DNA of 15,406 nt from JANPJV01 sp031425695. GTDB lineage: Bacteria > Pseudomonadota > Gammaproteobacteria > Xanthomonadales > SZUA-5. Below, piece by piece: positions 6,979 to 13,397 of the stretch. The number at the start of each line of letters is the position of its first letter. The first letter of the stretch is position 1. Both the position numbers and the translations under genes were made by a program. The notes beneath the pieces are model-generated. The model made no database searches, had not been told where the DNA came from, and worked only from the letters and a program-made list of their open reading frames with translations. The stretch lies in assembly GCA_031425695.1 (NCBI GenBank), contig JANPJV010000155.1, positions 1 through 15,406 of the forward strand, read 5' to 3'.

Positions 6979-7886
6979 CCGCAAAGCCGGTCTACCTGGT
7001 CGACGCCAGCCTCTACATTTTCCGCGCCTACCATTCGGTTCCGCTGGAATGGCACGACCGCGACGGCTGGCCAACGAATGCCGCGCAAGGCTTTACCAGC
7101 TTTCTCCTGCAGTTGCTCGAGCACGCCTGCCCGGAGCGCATCGCCATCTGTTTCGACGAGGCCTTCTGCCTCGGCCATCGCAACGAGATCTATCCTGCAT
7201 ACAAGGCCAATCGCGAGCCGCCTTGCGAACTGCTGGTACGGCAGATGGCGCACTGCCGGGTGATTGCGGAGTTGCTCGGGATGACTGCCGTGGCGCATCC
7301 GCGCTTCGAGGCCGACGATCTCATCGGCTCGCTGGCGTCGTGCGTGCGCGGGCACGGCTTCAAGGTCCTGCTGATCTCGGCCGACAAAGACTTGACGCAA
7401 CTGCTGCATGAGGGCGACCAGCAATGGGATTTCGGCCGCGACCAGCGCTACTGCCCGGCGACGGTCGAGAAGCGCTTCGGCGTGCGCCCTGACCAGATCG
7501 CCGACCTGCTCGCGCTCGCGGGCGATGCCATCGACAACATTCCCGGCGTCCGTGGCGTCGGCCGCGTCACGGCGGCCCGGCTGCTGCGTCAGTTCGGTGA
7601 CCTCGAGGGACTGTTTGCCGGCATCGAGCAGGTCGGGAACATGGGATTTCGTGGCGCGCGCACACTACAGGCGCGCCTGGCCGAACAGCGTGACCAAGCA
7701 TTCCTGTCACAGCAGCTGACCCGCATCCATTGCCAGGCACCGGTGCCCAACGACCCCGAAGCGCTGGTGCTGCGCCGCCCGCAAATTGAGCTGCTCACGC
7801 AGCTGTTTGTCGACCTCGGTTTCGGCCCCTTCCTGCGTCGGCGGGCGATTGCAATCGACCAGCGCTGGAACGCGCTGGCCGCTTGA
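6963..7886 (+). CDS. Stand-alone 5'-3' exonuclease / flap endonuclease (Pol I N-domain or Xni type)
   Basis: This is a structure-specific 5' nuclease related to the N-terminal domain of DNA polymerase I but without a polymerase. It would remove RNA primers or 5' flaps. The protein has 307 residues. Metal-binding acidic residues appear at all expected places: Asp14 (YLVDAS), Asp65 (CFDEA), Glu116-Asp118-Asp119 (FEADDL), Asp141 and Asp143 (SADKDL), and Asp188 and Asp191 (GDAIDNIPG). The helix-hairpin-helix-like DNA contact follows (GVRGVGRVTAARLL, about 195-208). E. coli Xni lacks some of these acids; this protein keeps them and should be catalytic. The ATG at 6963 overlaps the nitroreductase by 16 bases. 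A GTG at 6975 would give a 4-base GTGA overlap and remove four residues; the sequence does not decide between them. Confidence 0.92.
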   Translation: MARGVTAKPVYLVDASLYIFRAYHSVPLEWHDRDGWPTNAAQGFTSFLLQLLEHACPERIAICFDEAFCLGHRNEIYPAYKANREPPCELLVRQMAHCRVIAELLGMTAVAHPRFEADDLIGSLASCVRGHGFKVLLISADKDLTQLLHEGDQQWDFGRDQRYCPATVEKRFGVRPDQIADLLALAGDAIDNIPGVRGVGRVTAARLLRQFGDLEGLFAGIEQVGNMGFRGARTLQARLAEQRDQAFLSQQLTRIHCQAPVPNDPEALVLRRPQIELLTQLFVDLGFGPFLRRRAIAIDQRWNALAA

Positions 7887-7909
7887 GGCGCATGTAGATC
7901 ACGCTCTTC

Positions 7910-7997
7910 GTAGGTCATGTTGTCCGCGCAGCGGTCTACTTGACGGTAGTGGCCAAGAGCTGTCAAGTAGCCCGCTGGCGCGGGCAACATGACCTAC
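7910..7997. repeat. GTAGGTCATGTTG palindrome, short class, copy A
   Basis: The left arm (7910-7946) begins GTAGGTCATGTTG and ends CTACTTGACGG. The right arm (7960-7997) is its near reverse complement, ending CAACATGACCTAC. The arms differ by one indel and a few substitutions, one of which keeps a G-U pair. The loop is 13 bases. It lies 23 bases after the stop of the plus-strand exonuclease gene in a convergent gap, so it may end transcription from either side, although no U-tract follows the stem. Copy B is at 13296-13388. Confidence 0.92.
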
Positions 7998-8031
7998 GTG
8001 CAGCGAACAGCCGCTTTTGAGCTCCAACCGA

Positions 8032-8062
8032 CAAAAGCGTCCGGACAAGGTCCGGACCCACG
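8032..8062. repeat. GTCCGGAC-class half-element
   Basis: This 31-base segment reads CAAAAGCGTCCGGACAAGG, then TCCGGACCCACG. It matches the half-elements at 1-31 and 159-188 and, inverted, 119-149. No inverted partner lies next to it, so it is a solo arm. The internal double GTCCGGAC can still form a short hairpin. It lies in the 3' flank of the minus-strand secreted-protein gene. Confidence 0.85.
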
Positions 8063-8067
8063 CAAAA

Positions 8068-8107
8068 CCAACAACAACCAACAACCAACAACCAACAACC
8101 AACAACC
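8068..8107. repeat. CCAACAA heptamer tandem repeat with G-quadruplex potential on the minus strand
   Basis: Four perfect consecutive CCAACAA units (8078-8105) are preceded by one more unit and a CAA interruption and are followed by CC at 8106-8107. The array abuts the stop codon (8108-8110) of the minus-strand gene. On that strand, hence in its mRNA, it reads as GG pairs separated by TTGTT at least four times in a row. That spacing could form a two-layer G-quadruplex. It is a simple repeat, not CRISPR: the units are 7 bases with no spacers. Confidence 0.9.
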
Positions 8108-9511
8108 TTACTTGACCCCCTGCCCCGGCGCGCGCGTGCCGCCCTTGATCTCCTGCGAGTCCCAGGCAAAGCGGGCGGGGACTTTGTAGATCTGGCGTGG
8201 CAGTGCGGTCTCGCCAAGGATCGGCTTGCCATCAGCGCCGTATTGGTCGCGCTGGCTGTTGGCGATCAGATAGAGCTCGTCGCCGACCACGGTGCCGAAG
8301 GTCGGCATCAACAGCGCGTCCTTGTTGGCCTCGATCGGCTGGACATTGTCGATCTTGGCTTGGTCCTTGTTGAGCTTGATGCGCAGGATGCGCGTCGGCA
8401 GCGTGCCGTTCTGCACCGCGAGAAGGTTGCCTTGGTAATAGTACAGACCGTCGATGGCGCCGAGGTTGTGGTTGGTCAAAGTCATGTTGGCCACTTCCTG
8501 GTTCTCGAGATCAGCGACTCGCAAGCCGAGCTCGTAGTCGCTGAAGTAGACGAACTTGCGATCCGGGCTGACGGCAATGCCGCGCAGGCTGGTGGCGATC
8601 GGCACGTTGAACAGCGGCTGCAGCTTGCCATCGGCAACCATGTAGACCAGGTTGGCGACCGCATCCGTCGCGTAAACCTCGCCGCTTTTCGCGACGGTCA
8701 TCGCGCCGATGCCACGCGGGGTGCCGTCGGCGGCAATCGGATAGATTTCCAGCAACTTGCCCTTGGCGAGATCGAACTTGAGCAACGCCGCCGGGCCGAA
8801 ATCCGCTTGCTTGAAGCCGACGAAGGGCGGCACGCTGCCGGTGCCAACCCAGAGGAAGCCGCGCTCGTCGTCAACCGCCAGCGCGAATACGCTTTTCAGC
8901 TCCGGCACGGTCTTGGGGCTGACAAAGAGCTCGGACTCGCCCTTGGCATCGACGCTGAGAATCTCGCCGGTGCGGACGCTGCCGACCAGGAAGCGCTTGC
9001 GCTTCGCGTCATGCGCGATGGCTTCGATCATCTCCGGCGCGTCCGCGAGCGTGAACGCCACCTTGCCCTCGCCCCAGGGGGTCGAATTGACCTCGATGCC
9101 CTCGACGATGTGCTTGAAGGCCGGCGTGTTGCGCACCGGATCGAAATCCGTGTCCTTGCCCGGGCTCATCGCCAGACCCTGCTTCTGGATCTTGATCATC
9201 AGATCGTAGGCCTTGGTCTTCTGGTCCTGCATCGCGTAGGCCTCGGCCAGCGAGTACATGAAATGCGGGCTGTACGGGCGCAGTTGCAGCGCTCGTTCCA
9301 TCGCGTAGGTGTAGCGGCGCATGTCCTTGGCTTCGCGCCACTTTTCAGCGCGCTGCAAGACCTCGCCCAGGCTTTCGATGCGTGCGAGCTCGATCTGGGT
9401 GTCGGTCATCGCCGGCGCCGGCGCATTCTTCAGTGCCTGCGCATCGAGGTGGGTGGTACTGCACACCAGCGCAGCCGCAAACAGACGGGCAATCAGGATC
9501 TTCGGGCTCAT
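8108..9511 (-). CDS. Secreted TPR plus beta-propeller protein of unknown function
   Basis: The protein has 467 residues and I do not recognise a named family. Residues 1-24 look like a Sec signal peptide (IARLFAAALVCSTTHLDA, likely cut before Gln25), with no proper lipobox, so a periplasmic or secreted location is inferred. Residues about 40-112 are helical with a TPR-like repeat (AMERALQLRPYSPHFMYSLAEAYAM). Residues about 150-450 show repeated beta-strand blades such as AIAHDAKRKRFLVGSVRTGE, LRGIAVSPDRKFVYFSDYE and IDGLYYYQGNLLAVQNG. These resemble SMP-30/NHL-type six-bladed propellers, often used for binding or lactone hydrolysis. Catalytic residues cannot be assigned. It is transcribed alone, convergent with the exonuclease gene and divergent from the Nudix gene. 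Confidence 0.82.
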   Translation of the reverse strand: MSPKILIARLFAAALVCSTTHLDAQALKNAPAPAMTDTQIELARIESLGEVLQRAEKWREAKDMRRYTYAMERALQLRPYSPHFMYSLAEAYAMQDQKTKAYDLMIKIQKQGLAMSPGKDTDFDPVRNTPAFKHIVEGIEVNSTPWGEGKVAFTLADAPEMIEAIAHDAKRKRFLVGSVRTGEILSVDAKGESELFVSPKTVPELKSVFALAVDDERGFLWVGTGSVPPFVGFKQADFGPAALLKFDLAKGKLLEIYPIAADGTPRGIGAMTVAKSGEVYATDAVANLVYMVADGKLQPLFNVPIATSLRGIAVSPDRKFVYFSDYELGLRVADLENQEVANMTLTNHNLGAIDGLYYYQGNLLAVQNGTLPTRILRIKLNKDQAKIDNVQPIEANKDALLMPTFGTVVGDELYLIANSQRDQYGADGKPILGETALPRQIYKVPARFAWDSQEIKGGTRAPGQGVK

Positions 9512-9685
9512 GGTTCACTAAATAGGCAGCAGGAAAGGGACTTGGATCAACGCTTGTCTGGTCGACACAAGGATACGAGGCCGCATTCGTTGGTAAGACG
9601 ATCACGCATGGCATCATCGATCTCTCGACGTGGTGCCACCAGCACCCCGCCACTGACCCCCTAAATACCTGGAAGTTCCCGCGCG

Positions 9686-10237
9686 ATGAGCGAGCCGGAT
9701 CCGATTGAAACGCTGCACAGCGGGCGTTTCCTGCATTTGCGCCGCCGTGGCGGCTGGGAATACGCCGAGCGCGCCAATCCGGAAGGCGCCGTGGTGATCA
9801 TCGCCGTCACGCCCGACGACCGCGTGCTCATGGTCGAACAGTTCCGCGTGCCGATCCAGTCGCGCACCCTGGAATTTCCCGCCGGGCTGATCGGCGACTT
9901 GAGCGAGACCGCGGACGAGAGCTGGGAAGAATCGGCGCGCCGCGAGCTGGTCGAGGAAACCGGCTGGGAGGCGTCGACGATGGAAAACATCATGGCCGGC
10001 CCGACCTCGGCGGGAATGACCAACGAGGTCATGCGCTTCGCGCGTGCCGGCGGTCTCCGGCGCGTCAACGACGGGGCAGACCCTGGCGAGGACATCGTCG
10101 TCCACGAGGTTCCCCGAGCTGAGATTGCAGCCTTTGTCGCCGACGCCATGGAACGCGGCTATGCGGTCGATCCCAAGGTTTACGCGGGCATCTATTTCCT
10201 CGAGCGCGACGCGCGCGGGCGGGCCGTCGGCCCATGA
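9686..10237 (+). CDS. Nudix hydrolase, ADP-ribose pyrophosphatase-like
   Basis: The family cleaves nucleoside diphosphates linked to another group; the NUDT5/NudF-like branch splits ADP-ribose or ADP-sugars into AMP and sugar phosphate. The protein has 183 residues. The Nudix box spans Gly67 to Trp94, with Glu78, Arg86-Glu87 and the metal-binding VEETGW (89-94). The loop between the first glycine and Glu78 has ten residues instead of the usual five. LEFPAGL (62-68) precedes the box, and SAGMTNE (108-114) matches the position of the catalytic-loop motif of ADP-ribose pyrophosphatases. It is the first gene of a plus-strand run and starts 174 bases from the divergent secreted-protein gene. A weak GGAAG lies about 11 bases before the ATG. 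Confidence 0.9.
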   Translation: MSEPDPIETLHSGRFLHLRRRGGWEYAERANPEGAVVIIAVTPDDRVLMVEQFRVPIQSRTLEFPAGLIGDLSETADESWEESARRELVEETGWEASTMENIMAGPTSAGMTNEVMRFARAGGLRRVNDGADPGEDIVVHEVPRAEIAAFVADAMERGYAVDPKVYAGIYFLERDARGRAVGP

Positions 10238-10288
10238 GCGCGGTGAGCGTCGATACCGCGTTCGTCCCGACCGCGTCACACGGTTGAA

Positions 10289-11248
10289 ATGCCGCGGATG
10301 CTGTCCCTGGTCATCCCGATGTACAACGAACAGGACAACGTGTTCCCACTGCATGAGCGCGTGCGCGCGACCATGGATGCCATCGGACAGGACTTTGAGG
10401 TGGTGATCGTCAACGACGGCAGCCTGGATCGCACCGAGGCCAACCTGCGCAGCGTCGCGGCCCGCGACCCGCGCTTCAAAATCATCAATTTCCGGCGCAA
10501 CTACGGGCAGACGGCGGCGATGATGGCCGGCATCGATTTCGCTTCCGGGGAGATCATCATCGGGCTCGATGGCGATCTGCAGAACGACCCCGCCGACATC
10601 CCGCGCTTCCTCGAAAAGCTCGCCGAAGGCTATGACGTGGTGTCCGGCTGGCGCGTCGATCGCAAAGACGCGGCGATCCGCCGTAACCTGCCCTCGCGCA
10701 TGGCTAACTGGTTGATCTCGCGCCTGTCGGGCGTACACCTGCACGACTACGGCTGCTCGCTCAAGGCCTACCGCCGGCACGTCGTCAAAGGCATCAAGCT
10801 GTACGGTGAGATGCACCGCTTCATCCCGATCTACGCAAGCTGGCAGGGCGGTCGGGTCACCGAAATCCCGGTGCAGCACCACGCGCGCGTGCATGGCGCC
10901 TCCAAGTACGGGCTGGAGCGCGTGGTCAAGGTGGTGCTGGACCTGATGGTGGTCAAGTTTCTCGCGAGCTACGCCAACAAGCCCATCTACGTCTTCGGCA
11001 GCTTCGGCCTGGCGAGCATCGGGGTCTCCTTCGTGTCTGGACTGTGGGCGCTTTACCTCAAGTTTTTCGAGGACACATCCTTTATCCAGACACCGCTGCC
11101 GTTGCTGGTGGTGCTCGCTTTCATCACCGGCGTGATGAGCATCCTCATGGGCCTGATCGCCGAAATCATCATGCGTACGTATTACGAATCGCAGGGCAAG
11201 CAGGTGTACCTGGTCAAGGACACCCTCAATATCAACCGCGCCGACTGA
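10289..11248 (+). CDS. Family 2 glycosyltransferase, membrane-anchored, polyprenyl-phosphate type
   Basis: Proteins of this type (dolichol-phosphate mannose synthase, ArnC and GtrB group) move a sugar from a nucleotide donor to a polyprenyl phosphate at the inner membrane. The protein has 319 residues. LSLVIPMYNEQDNV (5-18) opens the GT-A fold, VNDGSLDRT (41-49) binds the nucleotide, and DGDLQNDP (94-101) is the metal-binding DxD region. VHGASKYG (201-208) is the conserved segment before the membrane part. Two hydrophobic helices follow at about 233-259 and 270-293. The start may be the ATG at 10289 or at 10298; neither has a clear Shine-Dalgarno. Its stop overlaps the start of the next gene as TGATG, so the two are translationally coupled. 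Which sugar it uses cannot be told. Confidence 0.93.
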   Translation: MPRMLSLVIPMYNEQDNVFPLHERVRATMDAIGQDFEVVIVNDGSLDRTEANLRSVAARDPRFKIINFRRNYGQTAAMMAGIDFASGEIIIGLDGDLQNDPADIPRFLEKLAEGYDVVSGWRVDRKDAAIRRNLPSRMANWLISRLSGVHLHDYGCSLKAYRRHVVKGIKLYGEMHRFIPIYASWQGGRVTEIPVQHHARVHGASKYGLERVVKVVLDLMVVKFLASYANKPIYVFGSFGLASIGVSFVSGLWALYLKFFEDTSFIQTPLPLLVVLAFITGVMSILMGLIAEIIMRTYYESQGKQVYLVKDTLNINRAD

Positions 11249-13104
11249 TGTGCGGCATTGCTGGATTCGTCGGCAGCGGCGAGCCCGCAGACCTCGCGCG
11301 AATGAGCGCCGCGCTCGCTCGCCGCGGTCCGGACGGTGCCGGCTCCTGGATCGATCCGGCAACTCGCGTCCACCTGGCGCAACGCCGCCTCGCGGTGATC
11401 GACCTCGCCACCGGCGACCAGCCCATGTGGAACGAAGACGGCCAAGTCGGCGTGGTCTTCAACGGCGAGATCTACAACCACGCCGAGCTGCGCCGTGAGC
11501 TGTGCGCGCGTGGCCACAGGTTCCGCTCGCATCATTCCGACACCGAAGTCCTGGTCCATGGCTACGAGGAATGGGGCAGCGAATTGCCGCTGCGTCTGAA
11601 CGGCATGTTCGCCCTGGTGATCATCGACCGGGCCCGCGGCAAGCTGTTTGCCGCGCGCGATCGATTCGGCAAGAAGCCGTTCTACTACACGGCCACGCGC
11701 GAGCTGTTTGCCTTTGCCTCGGAGTTGACGGCGCTGCTCGAGCACCCCGGCGTCCCGCGCGCGATTGATCCACTCGCGCTCGACAAGTATTTCGCCTACG
11801 GCTTCATCCCGGCGCCGATCAGCCTCTACCGCGGCATCCACAAGCTGCCGGGCGGCTGCTGGCTCGAGTTGGATCTCGCCAGCGGTGCCACGCGCACCCA
11901 AGCCTACTGGAAGTTCGCGATCGAGCCCTTCGACAGCATTCCAGCGAATGCCGAACGGGATTGGTGCGAGCAACTGCGCAGCCTGCTTTCGCAGGCGGTC
12001 AAACGGCGCCTGATCAGCGACGTGCCGCTCGGCATCTTCCTGAGCGGCGGCATCGATTCGACCGCGATCCTGGCCTTCGCGGCGCAACACCGGCCAGCGC
12101 GGCAGAATCGCACCTTCTCGATTGGATTCAGCGAACCCAGTTTCGATGAATCCGCCTTCGCGCGGCAGGCAGCGCAAGCCTTCGACAGCGATCACCACGA
12201 GCAGATTCTCGATCTTGATGCGGCCGTGCAGCTGATCCCCGGCGTGCTTGCGATGCTCGACGAGCCGATGGCGGACAGCTCGATCATCCCGACCTACCTG
12301 CTGTCGCGTTTCGCGCGGGAGAGTGTCACGGTGGCGCTCGGTGGCGACGGTGGCGATGAGCTCTTTGCCGGCTATGACCCGTTCAAGGCGTTGGCGCCGG
12401 CCGGCTGGTATGAGCGTCTGGTGCCGCGTCCGTTGCATGCGGGCATGCGCGCACTGGTGGCCAGGCTGCCCGTCTCCGAGCGCAACCAGAGCTTCGATTT
12501 CCGGATCAAGCGCGCCTTGCGTGGCCTCTCCTATCCGGCCGCGGCACGCAATCCGGCCTGGCTCGGCCCGCTCGAGCCGGGCGAGATCAGCGCGCTGTTC
12601 GGGCATCCCGTGCGTACGGAAGAAGTTTTCGAGGAAGCAATCCTGGCGTGGGAAGGCGCCAATGCCCGCCACCCGGTCGATCGCACGCTCGAGTTCTATA
12701 CGCGCTTTTATCTGCAGGACGACATCCTGACCAAAGTCGACCGCGCCTCGATGATGGTTTCACTCGAAGTGCGCGCACCCTTCCTCGACAACGACCTCGC
12801 CGACTTCGCCCGGCGCATTCCGCACCAATACAAATTCCGCAACGGCCAGACCAAGTACCTGCTCAAGAAAGCCCTCGAACCGGTGCTGCCGCACAGCATC
12901 ATCTATCGGAAAAAGAAAGGCTTCGGTGTGCCGCTCACGCGCTGGCTCAAGCACCTGCCCGAACCGCCCACGCTGCTCCAGAACCCACGCCCCGATCCAG
13001 CTTGGCTCGCCCGCCAATGGCAGGAGCACAAGAGCGGCAAGGCCGACCACCGCCTGTTCCTGTGGGCCTGGATGGTGCTGCAGGCGCATCTGGGGGCGCG
13101 GTAG
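11248..13104 (+). CDS. asnB: Asparagine synthetase (glutamine-hydrolysing)-type amidotransferase
   Basis: The enzyme takes ammonia from glutamine and transfers it to an acyl-adenylate; classic AsnB makes asparagine from aspartate. The protein has 618 residues. The start MCGIAGFVG puts the nucleophile Cys2 at the N-terminus as required. The glutaminase domain shows RRLAVIDL (46-53), FNGEIYN (71-77) and ARDRFGKKPFYY (136-147). The synthetase domain has the pyrophosphatase loop SGGIDST (266-272), LDEPMADSS (337-345) and GGDGGDELFAGY (365-376). Every catalytic motif looks intact. The start ATG overlaps the glycosyltransferase stop by one base, and a longer in-frame ORF starting at 11044 is only frame read-through. 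E. coli AsnB has 554 residues; longer relatives often sit in polysaccharide clusters, so it may amidate a sugar or envelope component instead of aspartate. The gene symbol is by family only. Confidence 0.92.
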   Translation: MCGIAGFVGSGEPADLARMSAALARRGPDGAGSWIDPATRVHLAQRRLAVIDLATGDQPMWNEDGQVGVVFNGEIYNHAELRRELCARGHRFRSHHSDTEVLVHGYEEWGSELPLRLNGMFALVIIDRARGKLFAARDRFGKKPFYYTATRELFAFASELTALLEHPGVPRAIDPLALDKYFAYGFIPAPISLYRGIHKLPGGCWLELDLASGATRTQAYWKFAIEPFDSIPANAERDWCEQLRSLLSQAVKRRLISDVPLGIFLSGGIDSTAILAFAAQHRPARQNRTFSIGFSEPSFDESAFARQAAQAFDSDHHEQILDLDAAVQLIPGVLAMLDEPMADSSIIPTYLLSRFARESVTVALGGDGGDELFAGYDPFKALAPAGWYERLVPRPLHAGMRALVARLPVSERNQSFDFRIKRALRGLSYPAAARNPAWLGPLEPGEISALFGHPVRTEEVFEEAILAWEGANARHPVDRTLEFYTRFYLQDDILTKVDRASMMVSLEVRAPFLDNDLADFARRIPHQYKFRNGQTKYLLKKALEPVLPHSIIYRKKKGFGVPLTRWLKHLPEPPTLLQNPRPDPAWLARQWQEHKSGKADHRLFLWAWMVLQAHLGAR

Positions 13105-13115
13105 GCGGCGCCGCC

Positions 13116-13264
13116 ATAGGTCGCCTTGCGCCCGCGACCCGCTGGAGATCGCCCTCACAGAATTTGGGCGCTACGTGACAATCGTCGGGTGCTCGCCAAT
13201 GTCACGTAGCGCCCGATACCCGATACGGCTCGCGTCAATAACGCGCGGGCGCAACGTGACCTAT
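13116..13264. repeat. Nested palindrome, long class, copy B
   Basis: Outer arms ATAGGTCGCCTTGCGCCC (starting 13116, 21 bases) and its reverse complement at 13244-13264 pair with two mismatches. The inner arms GGGCGCTACGTGACA (13166-13180) and TGTCACGTAGCGCCC (13200-13214) are perfect over 15 bases. The layout is that of copy A at 6194-6334, including the size (149 versus 141 bases). The sequence between outer and inner arms is less well conserved. It begins 11 bases after the stop of the amidotransferase gene, just past a 12-base perfect palindrome GGCGGCGCCGCC (13104-13115). Confidence 0.88.
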
Positions 13265-13295
13265 GTCGAGGAACCAGCTTTGGTCGTGCGCTCTT

Positions 13296-13388
13296 GTAGG
13301 TCATGTTGTCCGCGCGAGCGGACTACTTGACGGCTTTTTGTAACCAACAAGCGTAAAGTAGTCCGCTGGCGCGGACAACATGACCTAC
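13296..13388. repeat. GTAGGTCATGTTG palindrome, short class, copy B
   Basis: The 37-base arms at 13296-13332 and 13352-13388 are reverse complements with two differences, enclosing a 19-base loop. The outer part reads GTAGGTCATGTTGTCC and the inner part GCGGACTACTTGACG. The arms are nearly identical to those of copy A (7910-7997) 5.4 kb away, while the loops are unrelated, as expected when stem structure is conserved. It ends 9 bases before the stop codon of the minus-strand ppsR, so it lies in the 3' flank of both convergent genes. Confidence 0.94.
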
Positions 13389-13397
13389 GAGAGCTAT

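Noticed and set aside
7910..7997. tRNA or other classical RNA gene in the palindromes
   Set aside because: No cloverleaf, anticodon arm or CCA-like end; the fold is one long hairpin.
8068..8107. CRISPR-like array
   Set aside because: Units are only 7 bases and contiguous, with no spacers; a simple tandem repeat.
8243..9664. 473-codon plus-strand open frame opposite the secreted propeller gene
   Set aside because: Composition typical of a complement-frame shadow (Val/Asp/His/Arg-rich); the minus strand has a signal peptide and repeated beta blades.
9512..9685. Operator or riboswitch in the divergent gap
   Set aside because: No palindrome beyond a short GGTGCCACC, no riboswitch-like conserved core and no convincing -35/-10 pair on either strand.
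10234..10287. 17-codon frame starting at the ATG that overlaps the Nudix stop
   Set aside because: Ends just before the glycosyltransferase start and encodes nothing recognisable; too short to call.
11044..11247. Upstream in-frame extension of the amidotransferase
   Set aside because: The enzyme needs Cys2 directly after the initiator Met, which fits only the ATG at 11248; the extension overlaps the glycosyltransferase.
9614..11362. 582-codon minus-strand open frame opposite the Nudix and glycosyltransferase genes
   Set aside because: His/Asp/Arg-rich with no family motif, while the plus strand encodes two complete enzymes with catalytic motifs.
11182..12672. 496-codon minus-strand open frame opposite the amidotransferase
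   Set aside because: No motif; the plus strand carries the complete AsnB catalytic set.
13296..13388. Classic intrinsic terminator
   Set aside because: The stem is far longer than a terminator stem and has no U-tract on either side; kept as a repeat with a possible terminator role.
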